From: DASSUW01 sp963849695
Lineage (GTDB): Bacteria > Actinomycetota > Thermoleophilia > Solirubrobacterales > Solirubrobacteraceae
Reading direction: 5' to 3'
NCBI GenBank assembly: GCA_963849695.1
Contig: CAWKIT010000016.1
Span: forward strand, 1-64,000
Length of the DNA: 64,000 nucleotides
Positions 50,718 to 59,621 of this stretch are shown here, one piece after another. Numbering within the stretch: the stretch's first letter is position 1; every line of letters starts with the position of its first letter. The notes under the pieces are model-generated. The model saw only the letters and a program-made list of their open reading frames with translations. It was not told the DNA's origin and ran no database searches. The translations under genes and the position numbers were made by a program.

Positions 50718-51361
50718 CCGCGCCTGACGTCAACCCCAGCCGCCTCGGCGCGGGCGGCAGCGGCGAGCGCCGCCTGCGCGTGCTGATCGTCGACGACCAC
50801 GAGGTCGTGCACTGGGGGTTCCGGCTGATGCTCGGCGAGCAGCCGTGGGTCGAGCGCTGCGTGAGCGCACGCAACTCGGACGAGGCGGTCGCTCTCGCGC
50901 GCCGGTACGAGCCGCACGTCGCGCTGGTGGACCTGTTCGTCGGCCAGGAGTCGGGGGCGGAGATCTGCGAACGGCTGCGCTCGATCTCGCCGCACACGAA
51001 CGTGCTGATGATCTCCGGCGCCGGGCGGATCTCGCCCAACGCCGCACGCGCGGCGGGCGCGGCCGGGTTCATCTCCAAGGACTGGCCGGCGGCCGACATC
51101 GCCGGCGCGGTGCGGATGGTCGGGCTCGGCATGACCGTGTTCCGCCCGCACGAGGCGCCCCAGGGCCCGCCGCTGAGCGACCGCGAGCGCGAGGTGCTGG
51201 AGGCGATCGCCTCGGGCGCCACCAACCGCGAGATCGCCGGCACGCTGTATCTGTCGCCGCACACGATCAAGGAGCACACCTCGACCCTGTATCGCAAGCT
51301 GGGGGTGCGGAACCGGGCCGAGGCGGTGCAGAAGGCGCAGCGCCTGGGCCTGATCTCGTAG
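50714..51361 (+). CDS. NarL/LuxR family response regulator
   Basis: The receiver domain begins LRVLIVDDHEVVHWGFRLML, with the phosphorylatable Asp in VALVDLFVGQESGA and the Lys in AAGFISKDWP. The C-terminal LuxR helix-turn-helix is SDREREVLEAIASGATNREI, then YLSPHTIKEHTSTLYRKLGV. The start is unclear. CTG at 50714 overlaps the kinase stop in a CTGA and leaves a short Pro/Gly-rich leader (LTAPDVNPSRLGAGGSG). A GTG at 50687 is in frame but lies inside the kinase gene. Confidence 0.9.
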   Translation: MTAPDVNPSRLGAGGSGERRLRVLIVDDHEVVHWGFRLMLGEQPWVERCVSARNSDEAVALARRYEPHVALVDLFVGQESGAEICERLRSISPHTNVLMISGAGRISPNAARAAGAAGFISKDWPAADIAGAVRMVGLGMTVFRPHEAPQGPPLSDREREVLEAIASGATNREIAGTLYLSPHTIKEHTSTLYRKLGVRNRAEAVQKAQRLGLIS

Positions 51362-51370
51362 CGCGCGGTC

Positions 51371-51551
51371 GACGAACTTCAACTGCGCTGGGTAAGGAAG
51401 GCGGATGGGCCGGCGTGCCCGAACCACATGCGTTAGGCCCCGGAAACCGGGCGTAACCGCATGTGGTTGGCGGCGATCACCGGAGAACGCCCCGGATCCC
51501 GGCCGCGCGGTTGGCTCCCACTTTCCCTACCCAGCGCAGTTGAAGTTCGTC
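51371..51551. repeat. 181-bp gene-free element with 24-bp perfect inverted repeats and inner hairpin
   Basis: The arms at 51371-51394 and 51528-51551 are perfectly complementary for 24 bp and contain AACTGCGCTGGGTA, a variant of the interspersed element. Inside, AACCACATGCG (51422-51432) pairs with CGCATGTGGTT (51458-51468), extended by TTA/TAA and a GC-rich apex, making a stable cruciform. The left copy starts 20 nt after the regulator stop at 51361 in sense orientation. The rest of the gap (51552-51670) is a GC-rich tract leading to fabD with no clear promoter. Confidence 0.82.
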
Positions 51552-51670
51552 CCGCCGCGGCGCCGAAGTTCGGCCGCCACGGCGCGCCCGGGGGGACGCG
51601 CACCCCCCGGCCGGGGGGTTCGGGGGTCCGGATGCTGTGACCTCGGATACCCCGTGGACAAGTTCTATGT

Positions 51671-52531
51671 GTGAGCTTGACCATCGACCCTTCTGCCCCG
51701 GTCGCGCTTTTCCCTGGCCAGGGCAGCCAGACACCGGACATGCGAGACCTCGTCGCGGAGCGCGCGCCCGAGCTGCTCGAGCGCTGCGCAGCGCTCGTGG
51801 GTGAGGATCCGTTCCCGCGCGCCGGCGAGTCGACCCGCTTCCAGCAGCCCGCCATCTTCTGCGCCAGCCTCGCCGGCTGGGACGCCCTCGGCCTCGACCC
51901 CGCGGCCGCCGCCGGCCACTCGCTGGGCGAGCTCGCCGCGCTCGCCGCCGCCGGCGTGCTCGAGCGCGACGACGCGCTCGACCTCGTCGTGCTGCGCGGC
52001 AAGCTGATGGCCGAGGCCGACGACTCCGGCTCGATGCTGGCGCTCGTGGGCGCCGGCCTCCAGGACGCCGAGGCCGTCGCCGCCGAAGCGGGCGTCACCG
52101 TCGCCAACGACAACGCGCCCGGCCAGGTCGTCCTCTCCGGCAACCGCGACGCGCTCGAGAAGGCCGAGGAGGCCGCGCGCGAGCGCGGCAAGCGCGCGCT
52201 GCCGCTCGACGTCGCCGGCGCCTTCCACTCGCCGAGCATGGAGCCGGCCGTCGACCCGTTCCGCAAGGCGCTCGACGAGACCGAGATCCACGAGGCCGCC
52301 TTCACCGTCTTCAGCTGCGCCTCCACCGAGCCGTTCGAGGACGTCCGCGCCGAGCTGGCCGCCGCGCTCACCAGGCCGGTGCGCTGGCGCGAGACCGTGC
52401 TCGCCCTCCACGAGGCCGGCGGCCGCCGCTTCGTCGAGGTCGGGCCCGGCAAGGTGCTCGCCCGCCTCGGCAAGCGCATCCTGCCCGACTGCCCCGTCGA
52501 GACCCCGGCCGAGGAGCTGGCCCATGCGTAG
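51671..52531 (+). CDS. fabD: Malonyl-CoA:ACP transacylase
   Basis: A GTG at 51671 opens a 286-aa protein with LFPGQGSQTPDMRDLVAERA at the start and the nucleophile Ser84 in GHSLGELAALAAAGV. His186 in AFHSPSMEPAVDPF completes the active site; GPGKVLARLGKRI is the C-terminal motif. It loads malonyl groups onto ACP for type II fatty-acid synthesis. It is the first gene of the operon and overlaps fabH by 8 bp. Confidence 0.95.
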   Translation: MSLTIDPSAPVALFPGQGSQTPDMRDLVAERAPELLERCAALVGEDPFPRAGESTRFQQPAIFCASLAGWDALGLDPAAAAGHSLGELAALAAAGVLERDDALDLVVLRGKLMAEADDSGSMLALVGAGLQDAEAVAAEAGVTVANDNAPGQVVLSGNRDALEKAEEAARERGKRALPLDVAGAFHSPSMEPAVDPFRKALDETEIHEAAFTVFSCASTEPFEDVRAELAAALTRPVRWRETVLALHEAGGRRFVEVGPGKVLARLGKRILPDCPVETPAEELAHA

Positions 52532-53546
52532 CGCCGAGCTTCCCGCCGACCTCGCCACGATCGCCCGCGAGGCGACCCGCAACGGCTCCCAGCTGGCGCC
52601 GGCGCGCACCGCGCGGATCATCGGCCTCGGCCACCAGGTCCCGCCGGAGGTCGTGCCGAACGCCGACATCGCACCGCGCATCGGCGTCGACGACGCCTGG
52701 ATCCAGAAGCGCACCGGCATCAAGTCGCGCCGCCGCGCGGCCGACCACGAGACGCTGGCCGACTACGCCACGATCGCCGGCCGCCGCGCGCTCCAGGACG
52801 CCGGCGTCGACCCGCGCGACGTCGACCTCGTTCTGGTGGCGACGATGACGCCCGACGACCTCACGCCGAACGCCGGTCCGGTCGTGGCCGCCGCGCTCGG
52901 CGCCACGAACGCCGGCGCGCTCGACATCGGCGCCGCCTGCTCCGGCTGGCTCGCCGCCCTCCGGCTCGCCGCCGGCCAGGTCGAGAGCGGCCGGGCCGAG
53001 CGCGTGCTCGTGATCGGCGCCGAGCTCCTGACCCGGATCACCGACTTCGACGACCCGAAGACCGCCGCGCTGTTCGGCGACGGCGCCGCCGCCGTGCTGG
53101 TCGGCGCCGAGGGCGAGGGCGACATCGGGCCGATCGTGCTGGCCGCCGACGGCGAGCTGGCCGACCGCATCACCGCCGACCACGACGCGCGGGTGCTGCG
53201 GATGGACGGCCACTCGACCTACCAGGTGGCGGTCAAGCGCCTCAGCGAGGTCACCGTCGCCGCCGTCGCGCGCGCCGGCCTCGAGCTCGAGGACATCGAC
53301 CTCTTCGTCTACCACCAGGCCAACGGCCGCATCATCCGCGCCGTCGGCGAGCGGCTCGACCTCGAGCCCGCGCGCGTGGCCGACTACGTCGCCCACATGG
53401 CCAACACCTCGGCCGCCTCGATCCCGCTCACGCTGTCGCTGCTGCGCGAGGACGGGCGGCTGCGCCCCGGCCAGAAGGTCCTGATCGCCGCCATCGGCGC
53501 GGGCTTCACGTGGGGCGCCGGCGTCATCGAATGGGGTGCCTCCTAA
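52524..53546 (+). CDS. fabH: 3-oxoacyl-ACP synthase III
   Basis: The 340-aa protein carries the initiating-condensation triad: Cys139 in DIGAACSGWLAALRLA, His264 in VYHQANGRIIRAVGERL and Asn294 in HMANTSAASIPLTLSLL. KRTGIKSRRRA near residue 67 is also typical. The N-terminal ~28 residues before ARIIGLGHQV are longer than usual. FabH condenses acetyl-CoA or branched primers with malonyl-ACP. It overlaps fabD by 8 bp and abuts fabG. Confidence 0.95.
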   Translation: MRSAELPADLATIAREATRNGSQLAPARTARIIGLGHQVPPEVVPNADIAPRIGVDDAWIQKRTGIKSRRRAADHETLADYATIAGRRALQDAGVDPRDVDLVLVATMTPDDLTPNAGPVVAAALGATNAGALDIGAACSGWLAALRLAAGQVESGRAERVLVIGAELLTRITDFDDPKTAALFGDGAAAVLVGAEGEGDIGPIVLAADGELADRITADHDARVLRMDGHSTYQVAVKRLSEVTVAAVARAGLELEDIDLFVYHQANGRIIRAVGERLDLEPARVADYVAHMANTSAASIPLTLSLLREDGRLRPGQKVLIAAIGAGFTWGAGVIEWGAS

Positions 53547-54278
53547 GTGAGCCGCCCCGAGAACGCCACCGCTCTCGTGACCGGCGCCTCGAAGGGCATC
53601 GGCGCCGCGATCGCCAAGGCGCTGGGCGCCGACGGCTGGAACGTCGCGGTCAACTACCGCTCCGACGAGGAGGGCGCCGACGCCACCGTGAAGGCGATCG
53701 AGGAGGCCGGCGGCAAGGCCAAGGCCTTCCACGCCGACGTCTCCAACGGCGCCCCCGACGAGCTGTTCAAGCAGGTCGAGCAGGAGCTCGGCCCAGTGAT
53801 CGCGCTCGTCAACAACGCCGGCGTGACCGCCGACGGGCTCGCCATCCAGATGGACGACGAGGCGTGGGACAAGGTGATCGGCACCAACCTCACCGCCGCC
53901 TTCCGCCTCACCCGCCGCGCCATGCGCCCGATGATCAAGGCCCGCTACGGGCGGATCGTCAACGTGGCGTCGGTCGTCGGGCCGCGCGCCAATGCCGGCC
54001 AGTCCAACTACGCCGCGGCCAAGGCCGGCCTGATCGGCATGACCAAGACCGTCGCCGCCGAGGTCGCGCGGCGCGGAGTGACCGTCAACGCGGTCGCACC
54101 AGGCTTCATCGAGACCGAAATGACCAAGGACATCCCCGACGCCGTGATCGAGGCGATCCCGGCCCGGCGCGTCGGCGCGCCGGAGGACGTGGCCGCCGCC
54201 GTGCGGTTCCTCGCGTCCGACGACGCCGCCTACGTGACGGGAACGACCCTGTTCGTCGACGGCGGAATGTCCGCCTGA
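53547..54278 (+). CDS. fabG: 3-oxoacyl-ACP reductase
   Basis: A GTG at 53547, directly following the fabH stop, opens a 243-aa SDR. It has TGASKGIGAAIAKAL for the NADPH site, the NNAG motif at 89-92, Ser142 in NVASVVGPRANAGQ, Tyr155 and Lys159 in SNYAAAKAGLIGM, and the FabG C-terminus TGTTLFVDGGMSA. It reduces 3-oxoacyl-ACP in the elongation cycle. Confidence 0.96.
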   Translation: MSRPENATALVTGASKGIGAAIAKALGADGWNVAVNYRSDEEGADATVKAIEEAGGKAKAFHADVSNGAPDELFKQVEQELGPVIALVNNAGVTADGLAIQMDDEAWDKVIGTNLTAAFRLTRRAMRPMIKARYGRIVNVASVVGPRANAGQSNYAAAKAGLIGMTKTVAAEVARRGVTVNAVAPGFIETEMTKDIPDAVIEAIPARRVGAPEDVAAAVRFLASDDAAYVTGTTLFVDGGMSA

Positions 54279-54292
54279 CAAAGGAGAAATCA

Positions 54293-54541
54293 ATGGCTGC
54301 AACCGTCACCCCCGATGCCGTCGAGAAGACCGTCGTCGAGGCGCTCCCGCAGTTCGGCGTGGATGAGTCGCAGATCAGCCGCGACGCCACGTTCGAGGAG
54401 CTCGACGTCGACTCGCTCGACCTCGCCGAGCTCTCCCAGATCATCGAGGACGAGTACGGCGTCCAGCTCAAGGGCGACGACGTCGGCAAGATCAAGACCG
54501 TCGGCGACGCGATCGACCTGGTGGTGAGCCGCGCAGGATGA
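54293..54541 (+). CDS. acpP: Acyl carrier protein
   Basis: The ATG at 54293 follows AAGGAGA, the best ribosome site in the operon, as expected for an abundant protein. The 82-aa product has the phosphopantetheine serine Ser41 in FEELDVDSLDLAELSQIIED and is strongly acidic. It overlaps the fabF start in ATGA. Confidence 0.97.
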   Translation: MAATVTPDAVEKTVVEALPQFGVDESQISRDATFEELDVDSLDLAELSQIIEDEYGVQLKGDDVGKIKTVGDAIDLVVSRAG

Positions 54542-55728
54542 ATCGCGAGATCGTCGTCACCGGCGTCGGCGCCGTCACCCCGCTCGGGGTCGGCGCGCGC
54601 ACGCTCTATGAACGCTGGCGGGCCGGCGAGTCCGGCATCCAGGACGGCAAGGGTGCGGCGACCGAGTTCGACCCGACCGAGCATCTGACCGTCAAGCAGG
54701 CGCGCCGCGCGGACCGCTTCTCGCAGTTCGCCATGGTCGCCTCCGACGAGGCGCTCGAGGAGGCCGGCTGGAAGGACGAGCTGCCTTACGACGCCGACCG
54801 CGTCGCGACGCTGATCGGCACCGGCATCGGCGGCATCGGCACGCTCGAGGAGAACCACAAGAAGATGCTCGAAAAGGGCCCGAAGGCGGTCTCGCCGCTC
54901 TCGATCCCGCTGTTGATGGGCAACTCCGCCTCCGCCGCCGTCTCGATGCGCCACGGGCTCCGCGGGCATTCCTTCGCGACGCTGTCCGCCTGTGCGGCCG
55001 GCGCGCACGCGATCGGCACCGCCGCCCGCATGATCCAGACCGGCGACGCCGACGCCGTCGTCACCGGCGGCTCCGAGGCCGCGCTCACCCCGCTCGCCAC
55101 CGCCGCCTTCGCGGCGCTCGACGCGCTGTCCGACAAGGGCATCTCGCGCCCGTTCGACGCTGAGCGCGACGGCTTCGTGATGGGCGAGGGCGCCGCGGTG
55201 CTCGTGCTCGAGGACGGCGACCGCGCGCGCGAGCGCGGGGCGACCATCCTCGCCCGGCTGGCCGGCTACGGCGCCAGCTCGGACTCCTACCACCTGACCG
55301 CCCCCGAGAAGGACGGCGGCGGCGCGATCAAGGCGATGACGCAGGCGCTGCGCGACGCGGGCTACGGCCCGCAGGACGTGGTCTACGTCAACGCCCACGG
55401 CACCTCGACCCCGCTCAACGACCGGGCCGAGACGATCGCGATCAAGAAGGTGCTCGGCAACGACGTGCCGGTGTCGTCGCTGAAGTCGGCCATCGGCCAT
55501 CTGCTCGGCGCCGCCGGCGCCGTCGAGGCCGTGGCCACGATCCTGGCGATGCGCGACCGGATCGCGCCGCCCACCCTCAACTACGAGCACCCGGACGAGG
55601 GGCTCGATCTCGACTACGTCCCGAACGAGGCGCGCGAACTGGACATCAACGGCAAGAAGGCCGTGGCGCTGTCCAACGCGTTCGGCTTCGGCGGGCACAA
55701 CGCCGTGCTCTGCCTGGAGGTTGCATGA
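54538..55728 (+). CDS. fabF: 3-oxoacyl-ACP synthase II
   Basis: The ATG at 54538 overlaps the acpP stop. The 396-aa protein has Cys152 in TLSACAAGAHAIGTAARM, the first His in VYVNAHGTSTPLNDRAET, the Lys/His block SLKSAIGHLLGAAGAVEA and the glycine-rich end NAFGFGGHNAVLCLEV. It elongates acyl-ACP. It is coupled to the carboxyltransferase gene by ATGA. Confidence 0.96.
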   Translation: MNREIVVTGVGAVTPLGVGARTLYERWRAGESGIQDGKGAATEFDPTEHLTVKQARRADRFSQFAMVASDEALEEAGWKDELPYDADRVATLIGTGIGGIGTLEENHKKMLEKGPKAVSPLSIPLLMGNSASAAVSMRHGLRGHSFATLSACAAGAHAIGTAARMIQTGDADAVVTGGSEAALTPLATAAFAALDALSDKGISRPFDAERDGFVMGEGAAVLVLEDGDRARERGATILARLAGYGASSDSYHLTAPEKDGGGAIKAMTQALRDAGYGPQDVVYVNAHGTSTPLNDRAETIAIKKVLGNDVPVSSLKSAIGHLLGAAGAVEAVATILAMRDRIAPPTLNYEHPDEGLDLDYVPNEARELDINGKKAVALSNAFGFGGHNAVLCLEVA

Positions 55729-57173
55729 CCGTCGAGATGATCCGCTCCGAGGAGCGGCTCTCACCCGCTGAGCGGCTGGAGGCGCTCTGCGACCGCGGGT
55801 CGCTGACCCTGCTGCGCTCCGACGTGCGCTCGCGCAGGATGGGCGAGAAGGCGCGGCCCGGTGACGGCGTGATCGCCGGCGCCGGCCGCGTCGACGGGCG
55901 TCCGGTGTTCTGCTACGCGCAGGACCCGTCGTACCTCGGCGGCTCGCTCGGCGAGCAGCACGCCGATTCGATCGTGAAGGTGCTGCGGCTCGCCGGCCGC
56001 GCCGGCGCCCCGGTGGTGGGCTTCATCGAGTCCGGCGGCGCGCGCATGCAGGAGGGCACGGCGGCGCTCGCGGGCTACGCGCGGATCTTCCGCGAGCACG
56101 TCGCGCTGAGCGGCAGGATCCCGCAGATCTCGGTGATCTGCGGCGCCTCGGCCGGCGGCGGCTCCTACTCGCCCGCCCTGACCGACTTCGTGATCATGAC
56201 CGAGCGGGCGAACATGTTCCTGACCGGCCCCGCGGTGGTGCGCGAGGTGATGGGCGAGGACGTCGACGCCTTCGAGCTCGGCGGGCCGAAGGTGCACGAG
56301 CGCAACGGCGTCGCGCACTTCGTCGCCTCGACCGACGCCGACGCCGCCCTGCTCGCGCGCGACCTGCTCGACCATCTGCCCGCCAACTCCGGCGAGCGCG
56401 CCCCCCGGTGGCGCCCGGTCGGCCCGGTCGGCTACGGCGCCGGCGAGCCGGTGCCCGACGACGGGCGGCGCGTGTACGACGTGCGCGACGTCATCCGCGG
56501 CGTCGTCGACGGCGGCCGGCTGCTCGAGTGGGCTCCGAAGTGGGCCAAGAACATCGTCTGTGGCTTCGCCCGCCTGGACGGCCGCCCGGTCGGCGTGATC
56601 GCCAACCAGCCGAAGTACCTGGGCGGCGTGCTCGACTCCGAGTCGGCGTCCAAGGGCGCCCGCTTCGTGCGCACCTGCAACGCGTTCGGCCTCCCGCTCG
56701 TGGTGCTGGTCGACACCCCGGGCTTCCTGCCGGGGACGCGCCAGGAGCAGTCGGGCGTCATCCGGCACGGCGCCAAGCTCGTGCACGCGTTCGCCGAGGC
56801 GACCGTGCCCAAGGTCACCGTCGTCCTGCGCAAGGCGTTCGGCGGCGCGTTCATCGCCATGAACGCGCGCGACCTCGGCGCCGACTACACGTTCGCGTGG
56901 CCGCAGGCCCAGCTCGGCGTGATGGGCGCCAAGCAGGCGGTGACGATCGTCAACCGGCGCGACATCGCGGCCGCCGACGACCCGGCCGGCGCGCGCGACG
57001 CGTTCGCCGACGAGTACGCCGCCGAGCACCTGAGCGCGAGCACCGCCGCCGCCGAGGGCTACATCGACGAGGTGATCCTGCCGGGCGACACGCGCCGCCG
57101 GCTGACCGAGGCGCTGTCGACGCTCGACGCGATCGCGCAGCCCGCAAAAGGCGTGAGGAACATCCCGCTGTGA
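55725..57173 (+). CDS. Acyl-CoA carboxylase carboxyltransferase subunit (AccD/PccB family)
   Basis: The ATG at 55725 overlaps the fabF stop. The 482-aa protein joins both carboxyltransferase halves in one chain: GFIESGGARMQEGTAALAGY and CGASAGGGSYSPALTDFVIM in the first, VLVDTPGFLPGTRQEQSGVI and KAFGGAFIAMNARDLGADYT in the second. This is the actinobacterial acyl-CoA carboxylase beta type. It makes malonyl-CoA (or a branched extender) for the adjacent FAS genes; the biotin-carboxylase subunit is not in the window. Confidence 0.93.
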   Translation: MTVEMIRSEERLSPAERLEALCDRGSLTLLRSDVRSRRMGEKARPGDGVIAGAGRVDGRPVFCYAQDPSYLGGSLGEQHADSIVKVLRLAGRAGAPVVGFIESGGARMQEGTAALAGYARIFREHVALSGRIPQISVICGASAGGGSYSPALTDFVIMTERANMFLTGPAVVREVMGEDVDAFELGGPKVHERNGVAHFVASTDADAALLARDLLDHLPANSGERAPRWRPVGPVGYGAGEPVPDDGRRVYDVRDVIRGVVDGGRLLEWAPKWAKNIVCGFARLDGRPVGVIANQPKYLGGVLDSESASKGARFVRTCNAFGLPLVVLVDTPGFLPGTRQEQSGVIRHGAKLVHAFAEATVPKVTVVLRKAFGGAFIAMNARDLGADYTFAWPQAQLGVMGAKQAVTIVNRRDIAAADDPAGARDAFADEYAAEHLSASTAAAEGYIDEVILPGDTRRRLTEALSTLDAIAQPAKGVRNIPL

Positions 57174-57688
57174 ACATCACGGACACGATCAGCTGGTGGG
57201 CGCCGTTCGAGGCGCTCGAGACCGGCCAGCAGTTCACGACCCGCGGGCGCACGGTCACCGAGGCCGACGTCGTCTCGTTCGCCGCGCTCACGGGCGACTG
57301 GCATCCGCAGCACAGCGACGCCGAGTGGGCCGCGTCGTCGGCGTTCGGCGAGCGGATCGCGCACGGGATGCTCGTGGTGTCGCTGGCAGCGGGGCTGGTG
57401 CCGTTCGATCCCGGCCGCGTGGTCGCGCTGCGGCGCGTGGCCGACGCGACGTTCAAGCGCCCGGTCCGCTTCGGCGACACGCTGCGCGTGGAGGGCCGGA
57501 TCGCGGAGCTGGCGCCGGGCTCGGATGACGCCGGGCTGGTGACGTTCGCGTGGAACGTCGTCAACCAGGAAGGCCGCACGGTCTCCCGCGCGCGCGTGGA
57601 GGTTCTCTGGAAGCGCGACGAGGTGGCGGCGGTCGAGGAGGCCGCCGAGCCGGCCCGCAACGGCGAGTTCGTACCGATCCCGCTGTGA
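57170..57688 (+). CDS. MaoC-like dehydratase
   Basis: A GTG at 57170 overlaps the preceding stop (GTGA). The 172-aa hotdog protein has TEADVVSFAALTGDWHPQHS, the catalytic Asp/His hydratase motif, followed by FGERIAHGMLVVSLAAGLVP and RFGDTLRVEGRIAEL. As no fabZ is visible in the operon, this is the probable 3-hydroxyacyl-ACP dehydratase of the pathway (inference from context). Confidence 0.9.
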   Translation: MNITDTISWWAPFEALETGQQFTTRGRTVTEADVVSFAALTGDWHPQHSDAEWAASSAFGERIAHGMLVVSLAAGLVPFDPGRVVALRRVADATFKRPVRFGDTLRVEGRIAELAPGSDDAGLVTFAWNVVNQEGRTVSRARVEVLWKRDEVAAVEEAAEPARNGEFVPIPL

Positions 57689-57734
57689 TCAACCCAGACG
57701 TTCGACATTCACGCCCCGGTGGGGGTGGGCGCTG

Positions 57735-58517
57735 ATGAGCATGCTCGAAGGCAAGAAGCTCCTGATCACGGGAGTGGTCAACCGCGAGTCGATCGCGTAC
57801 GAGGTCGCCCGTCAGGCGCAGGACGCGGGCGCCGAGATCGTGCTGACGTCGTTCGGCCGCGTGCGCCGGATGACGGAGCGGTCGGCCTCCAAGCTCGACG
57901 GGCCGCCCGACGTGCTCGAGCTCGACGTCAACAGCCCCGACGACATCGAGGCCGTCGCGGCTGACCTGCGCGAGCGCTGGGGGCGCGTCGACGGCGTGCT
58001 GCACGCGATCGCGTTCGCGCCCGAGGACGCCCTGGGCGGCAACTTCCTGAACACGCCTCCGGAGAGCGCCGAGGTCGCGTTCAAGACCAGCGCCTATTCG
58101 CTCAAGGCGCTGGCGGCCGGCCTCGCCGACCTCTACCCCGAGGAGGGGGCGAGCGTGGTGGGGCTCGACTTCGACGCCTCGGTGGCGTGGCCGGTGTACG
58201 ACTGGATGGGCGTGGCCAAGGCTGCCCTGGAGGCGACCTCGCGCTACCTCGCCCGCGACCTCGGCCCCAAGGGCGTGCGGGTGAACCTCGTGAGCGCCGG
58301 CCCCCTCGGGACCCTGGCGGCGCGCGGGATCCCCGGCTTCGGCGACCTGGCCGAAGCGTGGCGGCAGCAGGCGCCGCTCGGCTGGGACACCGACGACCCG
58401 AAGCCCGTCGCCGGCGCGATCCTCTTCCTTTTCAGTGACCTCTCCCGCGGCGTGACCGGCGAGATCCTGCACGTCGACGGGGGCTTCCATGCGATGGGAA
58501 CGGCGGTGCCTTCATGA
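57735..58517 (+). CDS. fabI: Enoyl-ACP reductase
   Basis: The 260-aa SDR starts MSMLEGKKLLITGVVNRESI, the FabI-type NADH site (GVxNxxSIA). The catalytic Tyr and Lys lie in YDWMGVAKAALEATSRYL, and GPLGTLAARGIPGFGDL and GEILHVDGGFHAMG complete the family pattern. It performs the last reduction of the elongation cycle and is the target class of triclosan and isoniazid-type inhibitors. It overlaps the next gene by 4 bp. Confidence 0.95.
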   Translation: MSMLEGKKLLITGVVNRESIAYEVARQAQDAGAEIVLTSFGRVRRMTERSASKLDGPPDVLELDVNSPDDIEAVAADLRERWGRVDGVLHAIAFAPEDALGGNFLNTPPESAEVAFKTSAYSLKALAAGLADLYPEEGASVVGLDFDASVAWPVYDWMGVAKAALEATSRYLARDLGPKGVRVNLVSAGPLGTLAARGIPGFGDLAEAWRQQAPLGWDTDDPKPVAGAILFLFSDLSRGVTGEILHVDGGFHAMGTAVPS

Positions 58518-59617
58518 AACCCACGGTATTCCTGACCGGCGCGACCGGCTTCCTCGGCATGGAAGTGCTGGCGCGGCTGCTCGAGGCGGGCGACCGCAAG
58601 GTGGTCGCGCTCGTGCGCGCGGCCGACGACGCGGCCGCCGAGGACCGGCTGTACGGCGTGCTGAACACCCTGTGGCGCGACCCGACGCCGTACCAGGCGA
58701 ACGTGCGCGCGGTGGCCGGCGACGTCACGAGCCCGGGCCTCGGGCTCGATCAGACGGCGCGCAACGCGTTGGCCGAGGAGGTCGGGGCGGTGCTGCACTG
58801 CGCGGCGTCGATCTCGTTCGACCTGCCGGTGGAGGACGCCCGGGCGATCAACGTCGAGGGCACGCGCGAGGTGATCGGCTTCGCGCGCGAGTGCAAGGCC
58901 CTGGGGCGGCTGGAGCGCTTCGTGCACGTCTCGACCGCGTACGTGGCCGGCAAGTACGAGGGCACGTTCCGCGAGCGTCAGCTCGACGCGGGGCAGGAGT
59001 TCCGCAACACGTACGAGCAGACCAAGTGGGAGGCCGAGCACGTGGTGCGCGAGGCGACCGACCTGTCGCCCGCGATCGCGCGGCCGAGCATCGTGATGGG
59101 GGAGTCCGACACCGGCTGGACGCCCGCCTTCAACGTTCTCTACTGGCCGCTGCGGGCGTTCTCGCGCGGGCTGTTCGACGAGGTCCCGTCGCTGCCTTCG
59201 GCGCACGTCGACATCGTGCCGGTGGACTACGTGGCCGATGCGCTCGTGACTCTGCTGGACAGCGATGACGAGGGCGTCTTCAACCTCGTGTCGGGCCGCG
59301 AGGCGCCGTTCGCGAACGAGCTCGTCGAGCTCGCCTGCGATCGCTTCGACCGGCCGCGGCCGACGATCGTCGAGAGCGCGGGGGCGAGCGACGACGACCA
59401 CGGTGCCGTCTACCTGCCGTACTTCGACATGGAGGTCGTGTTCGACGACTCCCGCGCGCGCGCGCTGCTCGAGCCGGCCGGCATCCGCCCGCCGCGGCTG
59501 ACCGACTACTTCGGCCGGCTGATCGACTACGCGGAGGCGGTCCGGTGGGGCAAGCGGTCGATGAAGCGCGACGAGGCGCGTGAGTGGCTGGCCGAGACGG
59601 AGGCCGCAGCGGCCTGA
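58514..59617 (+). CDS. Thioester-reductase-like SDR (NAD-binding 4 family)
   Basis: The 367-aa protein starts MKPTVFLTGATGFLGMEVLA with the extended-SDR GxxGxxG motif. It then has VVALVRAADDAAAEDRLYGV, LHCAASISFDLPVEDARAIN and a YxxxK at NTYEQTKWEAEHVVREA. These are features of acyl-thioester/fatty-acyl reductase domains. Its place at the end of the FAS operon suggests reduction of an acyl thioester to aldehyde or alcohol. That would feed the WS/DGAT-type chemistry seen at 30-31 kb, but this link is inference. Confidence 0.85.
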   Translation: MKPTVFLTGATGFLGMEVLARLLEAGDRKVVALVRAADDAAAEDRLYGVLNTLWRDPTPYQANVRAVAGDVTSPGLGLDQTARNALAEEVGAVLHCAASISFDLPVEDARAINVEGTREVIGFARECKALGRLERFVHVSTAYVAGKYEGTFRERQLDAGQEFRNTYEQTKWEAEHVVREATDLSPAIARPSIVMGESDTGWTPAFNVLYWPLRAFSRGLFDEVPSLPSAHVDIVPVDYVADALVTLLDSDDEGVFNLVSGREAPFANELVELACDRFDRPRPTIVESAGASDDDHGAVYLPYFDMEVVFDDSRARALLEPAGIRPPRLTDYFGRLIDYAEAVRWGKRSMKRDEAREWLAETEAAAA

Positions 59618-59621
59618 CGCC

